A stretch of DNA of 64,000 nt from Aeromicrobium sp. A1-2 (GTDB lineage: Bacteria > Actinomycetota > Actinomycetes > Propionibacteriales > Nocardioidaceae), in NCBI RefSeq assembly GCF_003443875.1, contig NZ_CP027482.1:1364001-1428000 (forward strand), given 5' to 3'. Shown here piece by piece: positions 32,236 through 42,146 of the stretch (positions are counted from its first letter, which is position 1; each line of letters begins with the position of its first letter). The notes below the pieces were generated by a model. That model searched no databases. It saw nothing but the letters and a program-made list of their open reading frames with translations, and had not been told where the DNA came from. The position numbers and the translations under genes are program-made.

Positions 32236-33038
32236 GCGCGATGCAGGAAGGCTGTCATCGCCGCGATGGTTTCCTGCGGAGCACTGAGGTGGGGGATGTG
32301 GCCGGTGGCGTTCATCTGCACGAAAGTGCTGTCCGGGATCGACTCGTGGACCAGTCGGCCCGCACCGAGCGGTGCGATCGCGTCGTCGCGGCACTGCATC
32401 ACCAGCGTGGGGGCGCTGACCTGGGGTAGGTCGGCTCGGTTGTCGGAGGTGAACGTCACCCGCGCGAACTGCCTGGCGATCTCGGGGTCGGTCCGGCAGA
32501 AGCTCTCGGTGAGCTCCTGGCCCAGCTCGGGCTGCTCAGGGTTGGCCATGATGAGCGGTGCCATCGTGCTGGACCAGCCAAGGTAGTTGTCGTCGATGAC
32601 AGCCAGCAGCTCCTCAATGTCCCGCTCGCTGAACCCACCGACGTAGTCGTCCTCGGGGTGATCGACGTAGCAGGCCGACGGCCCCACGAGCAGGAGGCCG
32701 GAGAACAGCCCTGGCTGCGAGATGTCGGCCAGGACACCAACCATCGCCGAGACTGAGTGACCCACGAAGATCGTGTCCCGGGTGTCGAGCTCGCGGCACA
32801 GCTCGACGACGTCGTGCGCGTAGGCCGATAGGTCCGCGTAGCGGTGGGGGTCGTAGGCCGAGAGGTCGGAGGCGCCGGCCCCGACGTGGTCGAAGCAGAT
32901 GACGTCGAACTCGTCCTCGAAGGCGGGCGCGACATGACGCCACATGTGCTGGTCGCAACCGAATCCGTGCGCAAACACCAAGGACGGTCCGCCGCTCACG
33001 CCGGTCCGTGTCACGTGGTGTCTAGAGGCGGCGTCCAT
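32232..33038 (-). CDS. rsbQ: alpha/beta hydrolase, RsbQ-like sensor
   Basis: A 268-residue alpha/beta hydrolase close in length and layout to B. subtilis RsbQ (269 residues). The catalytic triad candidates are Ser95 in GHSVSAM, Asp218/219 in CRDDAIAP, and His247 in ATGHIPHL. The oxyanion segment is AHGFGCDQHMW. RsbQ binds a small hydrophobic compound and activates RsbP through its PAS domain. It is the first gene of a two-gene operon with rsbP, overlapping by ATGA. The TAGAAT box seven bases upstream suggests a leaderless message. The ligand cannot be inferred. Confidence 0.88.
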   Translation of the reverse strand: MDAASRHHVTRTGVSGGPSLVFAHGFGCDQHMWRHVAPAFEDEFDVICFDHVGAGASDLSAYDPHRYADLSAYAHDVVELCRELDTRDTIFVGHSVSAMVGVLADISQPGLFSGLLLVGPSACYVDHPEDDYVGGFSERDIEELLAVIDDNYLGWSSTMAPLIMANPEQPELGQELTESFCRTDPEIARQFARVTFTSDNRADLPQVSAPTLVMQCRDDAIAPLGAGRLVHESIPDSTFVQMNATGHIPHLSAPQETIAAMTAFLHRA

Positions 33039-33045
33039 CCGGCAA

Positions 33046-33051
33046 ATTCTA
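33046..33051 (-). promoter_or_regulatory. -10 box of the rsbQ-rsbP operon
   Basis: TAGAAT on the minus strand, seven bases before the ATG at 33038. No Shine-Dalgarno. Confidence 0.5.
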
Positions 33052-33142
33052 GTGCCATTCGGGTGCAGGCGTGGCTTTCGCGGTTGACTGGCGGGCCCGA
33101 GGTGATGAATCCGTCATCCCAAGCCGGGGAGAGTGCTTCCGG

Positions 33143-33949
33143 TCAGGACACCGGCACCAGTGCCCGTCGTCGCGCGAACCGGGCGCGCACATAGCTGTCT
33201 GCCCGCAGCGACAGCCACAACAAACCGATCGCGACGAAACCGTCGAGCCACCAGTGGTGACCTGTCGCGGCCACGACGAAAATCGTGATGGGCAGATGGA
33301 GCACCACGATCCACCGCCATCTGCTCGTGCTGACCGCGAAGACGCCCAGAGCGACCACGGCCGCCCATCCCACGTGGATCGACGGCATGGCCGCGAACTG
33401 GTCCGAGATGCCGGTGCCGACGTCGCCGTAGACGTCGAAACCGTGCTTGTCCGACAGGTCCAGGAATCCCAGCTCCTGGATGAATCGTGGTGGCGCGACC
33501 CGGACGAAGCGGATGACGAGGCAGAACGCTGTCAGCCCGGCCAGGCCGTTGCGCCAGTGTGGATAGGCATCACGGTGCCGCACGAACATCCAGATCATGA
33601 AGATGATCAGCGCCGGGACGTGCAGCGTCGCGTAGTAGTCGTTGACCAGAGCCCCAAGAGGGTCGTGATCCACGACGAAGTGCTGCATCGAGATCTCCGT
33701 CGGCAGCCGGAAGAACTGCTGCACGTCATCGATGTCGCGGGCCCGCTGCAACGCGCCGTCGGTGTGCGTCAGCGGCAGCTCGCGGGCGAGGCGCCAGATC
33801 GAGTACAACGCCGAGATCAACGCGAACTCGTAGAACGCGGGCAGCAGGGCGTCGCGCAGGCGCCCCGGACGCAGCCGGCTCAGCGCCAGGAAGCACGCGA
33901 TGCTCAACCCAGCCGCGATCGCCGCTTGGTCCCAGGTCGCCCAGCTCAT
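33143..33949 (-). CDS. PAP2 family membrane phosphatase (AUR1/Ipt1-like)
   Basis: A 268-residue membrane protein with about six hydrophobic segments and the PAP2 active-site signature in split form: RVAPPRF, MPSIHVGWA (with the catalytic-triad His) and TGHHWWLDG. This arrangement is typical of the AUR1/inositol phosphoceramide synthase-like subgroup, so it probably moves or removes phosphate on a lipid head group. Start ATG 33949 is the only good one; no ribosome-binding site is obvious. It is transcribed away from the SDR gene at 34093 and is not in an operon. Confidence 0.88.
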   Translation of the reverse strand: MSWATWDQAAIAAGLSIACFLALSRLRPGRLRDALLPAFYEFALISALYSIWRLARELPLTHTDGALQRARDIDDVQQFFRLPTEISMQHFVVDHDPLGALVNDYYATLHVPALIIFMIWMFVRHRDAYPHWRNGLAGLTAFCLVIRFVRVAPPRFIQELGFLDLSDKHGFDVYGDVGTGISDQFAAMPSIHVGWAAVVALGVFAVSTSRWRWIVVLHLPITIFVVAATGHHWWLDGFVAIGLLWLSLRADSYVRARFARRRALVPVS

Positions 33950-34092
33950 ATGCGTGAGGGCATCGGGTCGCGGTCCACGGCATGATCCTACGGAGAACGG
34001 TCGACAGATGCCGCCCCACTCCGAAACCAGTCCCGGCCGAACCGATAACGTGCAGCAGTGTTCGCCAGCCCAGCCGCAGAGAAGGACAAGAC

Positions 34093-35831
<1,739 letters not shown>

Positions 35832-35835
35832 CAGG

Positions 35836-36798
35836 TCAGATGTCCCGGCCCTGATGCACCCGCACCCAGTCGACCTTGTAGTGGAACTCCGGGCGGGTGT
35901 GGGTGTCGTCGGCCTTGCCCCAGTAGTCCGAGCCCACCTGCATGTTGAGCCGGATGTGGAAGGTGTCGTCGAATGACTCGCCGGTGAAATACGGCTTGGA
36001 CGACAGCGGGACGGTGCCGACGGTGCGACCGTCGTAGGTGTACCGCAAGCAGGTGGGCGACCAGTTGACGCCGTAGGTGTGCCAGTCCTGCCAGATCGGC
36101 TCGTGCGCCTCGTCGTCGTGGGCGCGGCCCATCGTGTGCGCGTACGTCGACTTCTGGCTCGTGTCGGACCACGAGTTCCAGTAGTACGAGCTGGACGGGT
36201 CGTAGCTGCGGGTCGTCGGACCGCCGTAGGACTCCATCGGGTCGATCTCACCGAGCCGGTGGTCTGCTCGCAGCCAGAATGCGGGCCACACCCCGCGTGA
36301 CATCGTGCTGCGGCTCGGGACCAAGGCCCTGATCTCGAAATGGCCGTACTTCTGCCCAAACCGGTCGCCTGCGGCGTTGCCGTAGCCGGCCTCGTCGATC
36401 GTGTCGACGTAGCCGGTCGAGTAGTCGCGGGTCGTGTTCCAGGTGTAGCGAGACCCGGCGGCCATCTGCCACTGCGACTCCGGGAGCTTCCTTCCGACGA
36501 TGTCCAGGCTGCCGTCGTGGACCGTGACGTTCTCGGTGCGAATCTGCGCCTGGTCGAACGACAGATAGGTGTCATCGCGGACTCGCCACTTCGTCCGGTC
36601 GATCGCGCGGCCGTCGAAGTCCTCCGCGAAGGTCAGCCGCCCCTGGGCCGGGTCCGAGTAGTCGATGTCCTCACACGCAGGTGCCGACGTCCCGGGACGC
36701 AGGGGGCCGAGGCCGGCCAGCAGCCCAGCGACGACCGCAGCGCAGGCGGCCGACCAGACGATCCGTCGACGCCTGGGTCGGTCCGGTCGCTCATGCAC
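35836..36798 (-). CDS. secreted glycoside hydrolase family 16 enzyme
   Basis: A 320-residue GH16 beta-glucanase-like protein. A basic N-terminus (ERPDRPRRRR) and hydrophobic stretch (SAACAAVVAGLLAGL) form a signal peptide or anchor. The catalytic motif ExDxxE is GEIDPMES at residues 184-189, with Glu184 the nucleophile and Glu189 the acid/base. Substrate-cleft aromatics are in GVWPAFWLRAD and DWHTYGVNWSP. GH16 enzymes cut beta-1,3 or mixed-linkage glucans or galactans. The GTG at 36798 is supported by a TACCGT box six bases upstream; a longer TTG start is possible. It is convergent with the flavoprotein gene. Confidence 0.88.
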   Translation of the reverse strand: MHERPDRPRRRRIVWSAACAAVVAGLLAGLGPLRPGTSAPACEDIDYSDPAQGRLTFAEDFDGRAIDRTKWRVRDDTYLSFDQAQIRTENVTVHDGSLDIVGRKLPESQWQMAAGSRYTWNTTRDYSTGYVDTIDEAGYGNAAGDRFGQKYGHFEIRALVPSRSTMSRGVWPAFWLRADHRLGEIDPMESYGGPTTRSYDPSSSYYWNSWSDTSQKSTYAHTMGRAHDDEAHEPIWQDWHTYGVNWSPTCLRYTYDGRTVGTVPLSSKPYFTGESFDDTFHIRLNMQVGSDYWGKADDTHTRPEFHYKVDWVRVHQGRDI

Positions 36799-36804
36799 CC
36801 GTCC

Positions 36805-36810
36805 ACGGTA
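36805..36810 (-). promoter_or_regulatory. -10 box of GH16 gene
   Basis: TACCGT on the minus strand, six bases before GTG 36798; it decides the start choice. Confidence 0.5.
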
Positions 36811-36856
36811 GGTCCACCGACCACCACGCCGTGGCGAGACCTGTGACAATTCGTGA

Positions 36857-38302
36857 TCACACGGGCAGGAGCCGTGTGATGAACCGGGTCAGCTGGTCGA
36901 CGTTGCAGCACTCGTGCATCTCGACGACCTCGGCGTACGTCGGTGCGACCGAGTCGCCGAGTCCCCACCGCATCTCGTGCTCGGGATTGAGCCAGAACGT
37001 GCGACGTGCGCGTTGGCTGATGTCGTGGAGCGCGCCGAGGTTGGGGTCCTGGTTGTTGTTGCGCGCATCGCCGAGGATCAGGACCGCGGTCCGTGGTCCG
37101 ATCGCACGCATGAAGTCGGCGTGGAAGTCAGCGAAGGCCTCGCCGTAGTCGCTGCTGGTGTGCCACTTCGTGATGTGCGCCTCCCGCGCGATGCGCCCCG
37201 CGAGGTCGTCGCCGCCCTCCTTGACCATCGCGGTCACCTCGTCCATGGCATTGACGAATGCGAACACCCGGACCTTGCTGAACTGACCGCTGAGGGCCTG
37301 CACGAGGTGCATCGTGAAGTTGGAGAACCCAGAGACCGATCCGGACACATCGCACAGCAGGACCAGCTCAGGACGGGAGGGGTGAGGCCTCGCATGCACG
37401 GGGTGCATCGGGACCCCGCCGGTCGACATCGACCTGCGCAGGGTGCGACGGATGTCGATCCGGCCGCGGGTGGCCTTGCGCCGCCGGGCGGACAGTCGGG
37501 TCGCGAGCTTGCGCGCGAGCGGACGCACGGTCCGGCCGAGCTCCTCGAGCTGCTGCTTGTTGGCGCTGAGGAAGTCGATCCGGTCGGTCCCGGTGCGCAC
37601 GGCGTGCCGGGTGACGGTGTCCCGACCTCTCAGCTCGGCGGTGCGACGGCGGGCCTCGCTGGCGACCAACGCGCGGAACCTCTCGATATTCTGTCGGATC
37701 TCGTCCCGCTCGAGCCGTTGGGTGAACTCACCGCCCGCCTGGCCCCCGCCCTGCCCCTGACCCTGGCCCTGACCGCCGCCACCTTGTCCACGCTGCTCCA
37801 GCGCCTGGACCAGCAACGTCTGGGGCCGCAGACGCTCGAGCGTCTGGTAGGCCGACCAGCCTCCGGTTGGTGTGCCCTGCGTGCCGACAGCGCCGAGCAG
37901 GTCGACCGCGATCTCGGCGACCTGCTCGAGGGCACGCAGATCGTTCTCGGCCAGGGCCATCGCCAGCAGGTCTCGCAGATCGTCGAGATCGAGCACCTCA
38001 TCGAGGTCACGAGCGGCCTGGGGGACACCGACTCCAGCGGGGAAGTACAGGTCGAACGTCATGTCGAAGACGTCACGCTGGCCGCCGCGACGCACGAGCG
38101 CCGATGCGAGACCCTCGCGGAGCTGGTCGCGGTCACTCATCCCGAGCACCTCGACGACCGATGCGGCATCGACCGTCTCGCTGGTGCCGGCCGGGATGCC
38201 CTTGCTGCGCAGGGCCGTGACGAACTCGACGAGACGTCCTGCCACGTCCTGCGAGTCCGCCGGACCAGCAGCGTCGGCTGTGCGGGCCGGTGGAGGGGTC
38301 AT
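36857..38302 (-). CDS. VWA domain-containing CoxE-like protein
   Basis: A 481-residue CoxE-like protein. The N-terminal helical half carries VEFVTALRSKGIPAGTSETVDA (the family entry motif), a Gln/Gly-only linker near residues 171-190, and a basic region RRKATRGRIDIRRTLRRSM. The C-terminal von Willebrand A domain has the MIDAS motif DVSGSVSG near residue 325 and LGDARNNNQDP. Such proteins work with MoxR ATPases as metal-insertion or chaperone pairs. Its start overlaps the stop of the MoxR gene by four bases (ATGA), confirming a two-gene unit. The client protein is not evident nearby. Confidence 0.9.
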   Translation of the reverse strand: MTPPPARTADAAGPADSQDVAGRLVEFVTALRSKGIPAGTSETVDAASVVEVLGMSDRDQLREGLASALVRRGGQRDVFDMTFDLYFPAGVGVPQAARDLDEVLDLDDLRDLLAMALAENDLRALEQVAEIAVDLLGAVGTQGTPTGGWSAYQTLERLRPQTLLVQALEQRGQGGGGQGQGQGQGGGQAGGEFTQRLERDEIRQNIERFRALVASEARRRTAELRGRDTVTRHAVRTGTDRIDFLSANKQQLEELGRTVRPLARKLATRLSARRRKATRGRIDIRRTLRRSMSTGGVPMHPVHARPHPSRPELVLLCDVSGSVSGFSNFTMHLVQALSGQFSKVRVFAFVNAMDEVTAMVKEGGDDLAGRIAREAHITKWHTSSDYGEAFADFHADFMRAIGPRTAVLILGDARNNNQDPNLGALHDISQRARRTFWLNPEHEMRWGLGDSVAPTYAEVVEMHECCNVDQLTRFITRLLPV

Positions 38303-39171
38303 GGAGCGGCCAGGACCTCGTCGAGATCGAGCCGGTTGCGTGCCTTCTCCAGATCGTCCTGGTGCTTCAGGATCACACCGAGGCTCTCCTTGACCACCTC
38401 GTCGTCGAGGATGTCGGCGCCGAGAGCGACGAGCGTGCGCGCCCAGTCGATCGTCTCCGAGACCGACGGCGCCTTGCGCAGCGGCATGGCCCGCAAGGCG
38501 TTGATGACCCGGACCAGCGAGTCACCGAGGGTCTGGTCGAGAGCCGGCACCTTGAGCCGCACGATCTCCTGCTCGAGCTCGGCGTCCGGAAAGTCGATGT
38601 GCAGGAACAGGCAGCGGCGGCGAAGTGCCTCGGACAGCTCGCGGGTCGCGTTGGAGGTCAGCACGACGAACGGCCGGGTCTTTGCGGTGATGGTGCCGAG
38701 CTCGGGCACCGTGATCTGGAAGTCGCCGAGCACCTCGAGCAGCAGGCCCTCGATCTCGACGTCGGCCTTGTCGGTCTCGTCGATGAGCAGGACCGTCGGC
38801 CCGTCGTTGCGGATCGCGGTCAGGAGCGGACGGGCCAGCAGGAATTCCTCGCTGAAGATGTCGTTGCGTGCCTCGTCCCAGGTCTCGTCCTTGCCGGCCG
38901 TGATCCGGAGAAGCTGTTTGGCGTGGTTCCACTCGTAGATTGCCCGCGCCTCGTCGACCCCCTCGTAGCACTGCAGCCGAACCAGCTCTGCCCCGCAGGA
39001 CTCGGCGACGGCGGTCGACAGCGCGGTCTTGCCGACCCCGGCAGGCCCCTCCACGAGCAGTGGTTTGCCGAGCTCGCTGGCCAGGAAGACGGTGGTCGCG
39101 ACGGCGTCGGATGCGAGGTAGCCCGCGGAGGCGAGCTTGACCTTGACGTCGGCGATCGAGGTGAACGGCAT
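38299..39171 (-). CDS. MoxR family AAA+ ATPase
   Basis: A 290-residue MoxR ATPase. Walker A is GPAGVGKTALS near residue 40, Walker B is LLIDETDKADVEIEG, sensor 1 is in VLTSNATRELSEALRRRC, with the arginine-finger RRR. The C-terminal lid is helical. MoxR proteins remodel partner proteins with VWA cofactors, here the coupled CoxE-like gene. Two starts three codons apart (ATG 39180 and 39171) are possible; 39171 gives MPFTSIADVKVKL, the common family start. It diverges from the SRPBCC gene with only 24 bases between, so both promoters must overlap. Confidence 0.9.
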   Translation of the reverse strand: MPFTSIADVKVKLASAGYLASDAVATTVFLASELGKPLLVEGPAGVGKTALSTAVAESCGAELVRLQCYEGVDEARAIYEWNHAKQLLRITAGKDETWDEARNDIFSEEFLLARPLLTAIRNDGPTVLLIDETDKADVEIEGLLLEVLGDFQITVPELGTITAKTRPFVVLTSNATRELSEALRRRCLFLHIDFPDAELEQEIVRLKVPALDQTLGDSLVRVINALRAMPLRKAPSVSETIDWARTLVALGADILDDEVVKESLGVILKHQDDLEKARNRLDLDEVLAAP

Positions 39172-39183
39172 GGTGGGCATGCC

Positions 39184-39189
39184 TACGAT
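39184..39189 (+). promoter_or_regulatory. -10 box of SRPBCC gene
   Basis: TACGAT is six bases before GTG 39196. It lies inside the 24-base gap to the divergent moxR gene. Confidence 0.5.
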
Positions 39190-39195
39190 GATGCC

Positions 39196-39591
39196 GTGAC
39201 CCTGATCGAGATCGTGCGCGAGGTGCCCCTGACAGCCCAGGAGTCGTGGGACCGGCTCACCGACTGGGAACGACACGGCGAGTTCGTGCCGCTCACCCGG
39301 ATCAGCCGGACCGACCTCGGATTCGTGGCGAGAACTGGGCTCGGCAGGATCGGTTTTGACGACCCGATGGACGTCGTGGAGTCCCGCGAGCCGTCGTTCT
39401 GCCGGTTGGTCAAGCGCGGCCGGGTCGTGACGGGCTGGGCGGAGCTGAGTGTCGAGGCAACCGACGACGGCAGTCGGGTGACGTGGCGCGAGGACATCCA
39501 CGTGCGCGGCACGCCACGGATGCTCGACGGGCTCACCCGCGCCTCGAGCACCAAGCTCTTCTCCCGGGTCATCGACGGACTGCTGGCCTGA
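39196..39591 (+). CDS. SRPBCC (START-like) family protein
   Basis: A 131-residue polyketide cyclase/START-like protein that should form a hydrophobic pocket. It begins LIEIVREVPLTAQESWDRLTDWERHGEF, the usual beta-strand and capping helix, and ends in the long C-terminal helix TPRMLDGLTRASSTKLFSRVI. No catalytic residues are evident. The GTG 39196 start agrees with the -10 box six bases upstream. CoxG-like SRPBCC proteins often neighbour MoxR/CoxE genes, which makes the divergent layout meaningful, but this one lacks other CoxG marks. Confidence 0.82.
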   Translation: MTLIEIVREVPLTAQESWDRLTDWERHGEFVPLTRISRTDLGFVARTGLGRIGFDDPMDVVESREPSFCRLVKRGRVVTGWAELSVEATDDGSRVTWREDIHVRGTPRMLDGLTRASSTKLFSRVIDGLLA

Positions 39592-39639
39592 TCCGGCTGG
39601 TAGGTCGGTCCTTGGGCTTGTGCGCAGCGGTGCCACACG

Positions 39640-39645
39640 TACGAT
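39640..39645 (+). promoter_or_regulatory. -10 box of M20 peptidase gene
   Basis: TACGAT, six bases before ATG 39652, with a TTGTGC candidate -35 at 39618-39623. Confidence 0.5.
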
Positions 39646-39651
39646 CGGCGC

Positions 39652-40944
39652 ATGGGGTACTCGCCGGAAGCTGAAGCACTCGACATCTGCCGTGATCTGA
39701 TCCGGATCGACACGTCGAACTACGGTGATGACTCGGGCCCGGGGGAGCGCAAGGCCGCGGAGTACGTCGCCAGCTCGCTCGCCGAGGTCGGCATCGAGTC
39801 ACAGATCTTCGAATCGGTGACCGGTCGGGCGAGCGTCGTGGCGCGGTGGGGCAACCAGGACTCGCCGAAGCCAGGGCTGCTGATCCACGGCCATCTCGAC
39901 GTCGTGCCGGCACAGGCATCGGACTGGCGGGTCGACCCGTTCGCGGCCGAGGTTGTCGACGGCTACCTGTTCGGCCGCGGCGCAGTCGACATGAAGGATT
40001 TCGACGCCATGCTGCTGTCGGTCGTCCGGGCCCGCCAGCGTGCGGGAGTCATCCCGGACCGGCCGATCACGCTGGTCTTCACCGCCGACGAGGAGGCAGG
40101 TGGCCGGCTTGGTGCGCACTGGCTCGTGGAGCATCATCCCGATCTGTTCGAAGGGTGCACCGAGGCGATCGGCGAGGTCGGCGGATTTTCCACCGAGGTC
40201 GGCGGCAAGAGGCTGTATCTCATCGAGTCCGGCGAAAAGGGCATCGCGTGGATGCGACTGCGGGCCCACGGCACGGCCGGTCATGGCTCGATGCGCAACG
40301 ACGACAACGCCGTGACCCACCTGGCTCGCGCTCTGGCTGCGCTCGGGGAGCACACGTGGCCGCCCGAGCCCGGGCCGTCGATGCAGCTCCTGCTCTCGAA
40401 GGTGCGCGAGCTCTCCGGCACGGACGGATCGCCCGATGAGCTGCTCGAGCAGTTCGGCCCTGCAGTCCGGATGATCGGCGCGGGCATCCGCAACACGACC
40501 AACGCGACGATGCTGGAGGCGGGCTACAAGCACAATGTCGTGCCCGGTGAGGCCATCGCATACGTCGACGGCCGCTACCTGCCCGGCCATGCCGACACGT
40601 TCCTGCCGACGGTCCAGGAGGTCGTCGGCGATCACGTCACGGTCGAGCCGTACATCTCCGACGCCGCCCTGGAGTACGGCTTCGAGGGCGATCTGGTCGA
40701 CCACATGACGGTTGCGCTGCACAGTCAGGACCCCGAGGCTCACATTGCGCCGTTCCTGATGTCCGGCGGCACCGACGCCAAGGCCTGGCACAAGCTCGGC
40801 ATCACGTCCTACGGGTTCACCCCGTTGCGGTTGCCGGCCGACCTGGACTTCACGGCGTTGTTCCACGGCGTCGACGAGCGCGTGCCGGTGGAAGCGTTGG
40901 AGTTCGGCTCCCGGGTGTTCGACGAGTTCCTGAACCTGGTGTAG
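39652..40944 (+). CDS. M20 family metallopeptidase
   Basis: A 430-residue dizinc peptidase of the M20/ArgE-DapE family. Metal ligands and catalytic residues appear in order: LIHGHLDVVPA (His, Asp), FGRGAVDMKDF (bridging Asp), FTADEEAGGRLG (catalytic Glu and ligand Glu), AIGEVGGFS, and near the C-terminus MSGGTDAKAWHKLG with its His region. The lid domain runs from about residue 190 to 310. It is cytoplasmic. M. tuberculosis Rv2141c is the family member in the matching neighbourhood. Natural substrate, probably a dipeptide or N-acyl amino acid, is unknown. Confidence 0.92.
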   Translation: MGYSPEAEALDICRDLIRIDTSNYGDDSGPGERKAAEYVASSLAEVGIESQIFESVTGRASVVARWGNQDSPKPGLLIHGHLDVVPAQASDWRVDPFAAEVVDGYLFGRGAVDMKDFDAMLLSVVRARQRAGVIPDRPITLVFTADEEAGGRLGAHWLVEHHPDLFEGCTEAIGEVGGFSTEVGGKRLYLIESGEKGIAWMRLRAHGTAGHGSMRNDDNAVTHLARALAALGEHTWPPEPGPSMQLLLSKVRELSGTDGSPDELLEQFGPAVRMIGAGIRNTTNATMLEAGYKHNVVPGEAIAYVDGRYLPGHADTFLPTVQEVVGDHVTVEPYISDAALEYGFEGDLVDHMTVALHSQDPEAHIAPFLMSGGTDAKAWHKLGITSYGFTPLRLPADLDFTALFHGVDERVPVEALEFGSRVFDEFLNLV

Positions 40945-40947
40945 CCG

Positions 40948-41133
40948 CTACAGGGTGCTGCGCATCCGGATGATCTTTCGGCGCAGGACGACAGTGCGCT
41001 GCCCCGTCCCATCCCTGCGCAGTCGGTCGAGCTCCCAGCCCTGGTACTCCGCCGCATCGGTTAACATGCGGCACACGGCCGTCCGCGACTTGGTGCGGTC
41101 GATCGTGAGCTTCCAGAACTCGTACTCGATCAT
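40948..41133 (-). CDS. DUF5703 family small protein
   Basis: A 61-residue actinobacterial protein of family DUF5703. The conserved sequence begins MIEYEFWKLTIDR, then AVCRMLTDAAEYQGWELDRLR and ends in a basic strand VVLRRKIIRM. No signal peptide. ATG 41133 has GAGAGG six bases upstream; ATG 41148 would add five residues. It follows the aldo-keto reductase gene by 11 bases and is probably in its operon. Function is unknown; its small size and conserved start suggest a real but uncharacterised housekeeping protein. Confidence 0.85.
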   Translation of the reverse strand: MIEYEFWKLTIDRTKSRTAVCRMLTDAAEYQGWELDRLRRDGTGQRTVVLRRKIIRMRSTL

Positions 41134-41144
41134 CGATTCGCCTC

Positions 41145-42098
41145 TCATCGAGCGCCGCCTGAGACATCGTCGAGCGCCTGGACTATCTCGGCCGGCAGGT
41201 CGAGATCTTCCGAAGCGAGGTTCTCCTGGAGCTGGGAGGTCGTGCGGGCACCGACGATTGCGGCGGAGACCTGCGGCCGGCCGAGCAGCCACGCCAGAGC
41301 CACATGCGCGATCGTGACGCCGAGACCCTCCGAAGCGCGGGCCAATGCCTCCACCACGGCGGCCTTGCCCGGTGTGAGGTGGGGCGACACGAAGTCCGTC
41401 CACGCGGGATCAGCGGCGCGCGAGTCGACCGGGACGCCGCTGCGGTACTTGCCGGTCAGCACGCCCCGACCCAATGGGGACCAGGCGAGGACGCCGAGGC
41501 CCAGATGCTGTGCTGCGGGGATCTGCTGGTCCTCGGGCTCGCGCTGGACCAGTGAGTACTCGACCTGGGTGCTGATCAGGGGGAGGGCATCGGCGCGGCC
41601 GCGCAACCAGGTCTGCGCGAGCGCGGACTGCCAGGCAGTGAAGTTCGAGATGCCGACGTAGCGGGTCCGGCCGGTGCGTACCGCGTGCTCGAGGGCACCG
41701 AGGGTCTCCTCGATCGGCGTGTGCGGATCCCACGTGTGTACCTGCCACACGTCGAGATGATCCGTGCCGAAGTGACGCAGCGACTGGTCGAGCTGGTCCA
41801 GCAGGGTCCCGCGCGAGCCGTCACGGATGACACCGTCAGCGCGACGGACGAATCCGGCCTTGCCGGCCAGCACGATGTGTTCACGCACTCCGGCCTTGGC
41901 GATCAACGTTCCGAGGAGCTCTTCGCAGGCGCCCTCACCGTAGATCGGGGCGGTGTCGACCATCGTGCCGCCTGCGTCGAGGAAAGTTGCAAGCTGCTCC
42001 TCAGCCTCGTAGGCGTCGACCGTCGATCCCCACGTCATCGTGCCGAGCGCGAGTCGAGAGACCTCCAGCCCCGAGTGACCGACACGGCGATACTGCAT
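41145..42098 (-). CDS. aldo/keto reductase
   Basis: A 317-residue NADPH-dependent aldo/keto reductase TIM barrel. The catalytic tetrad is visible as Asp in MVDTAPIYGEGACEE with Tyr, Lys in VLAGKAGF, and His in VWQVHTWDPH. The C-terminal cofactor motif is AAIVGARTTSQLQENL. The start sequence MQYRRVGHSGLEVSRLALGTMTWG is typical. Its TAGCCT box six bases upstream suggests a leaderless message. It belongs to the YajO/general stress protein 69 type by sequence look. It diverges from uppP. Confidence 0.92.
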   Translation of the reverse strand: MQYRRVGHSGLEVSRLALGTMTWGSTVDAYEAEEQLATFLDAGGTMVDTAPIYGEGACEELLGTLIAKAGVREHIVLAGKAGFVRRADGVIRDGSRGTLLDQLDQSLRHFGTDHLDVWQVHTWDPHTPIEETLGALEHAVRTGRTRYVGISNFTAWQSALAQTWLRGRADALPLISTQVEYSLVQREPEDQQIPAAQHLGLGVLAWSPLGRGVLTGKYRSGVPVDSRAADPAWTDFVSPHLTPGKAAVVEALARASEGLGVTIAHVALAWLLGRPQVSAAIVGARTTSQLQENLASEDLDLPAEIVQALDDVSGGAR

Positions 42099-42104
42099 GG
42101 CGCA

Positions 42105-42110
42105 AGGCTA
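42105..42110 (-). promoter_or_regulatory. -10 box of aldo/keto reductase gene
   Basis: TAGCCT on the minus strand, six bases before ATG 42098. Confidence 0.5.
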
Positions 42111-42134
42111 GTCGGACGACCGAAGACCGGCGGG

Positions 42135-42140
42135 TAGGCT
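42135..42140 (+). promoter_or_regulatory. -10 box of uppP
   Basis: TAGGCT, six bases before GTG 42147; it confirms the GTG start. Confidence 0.5.
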
Positions 42141-42146
42141 CGCACA

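Noticed and set aside
36914..38938. 674-codon plus-strand frame over the VWA and MoxR genes
   Set aside because: Antisense shadow; both minus-strand genes have complete domain motifs and a coupled overlap.
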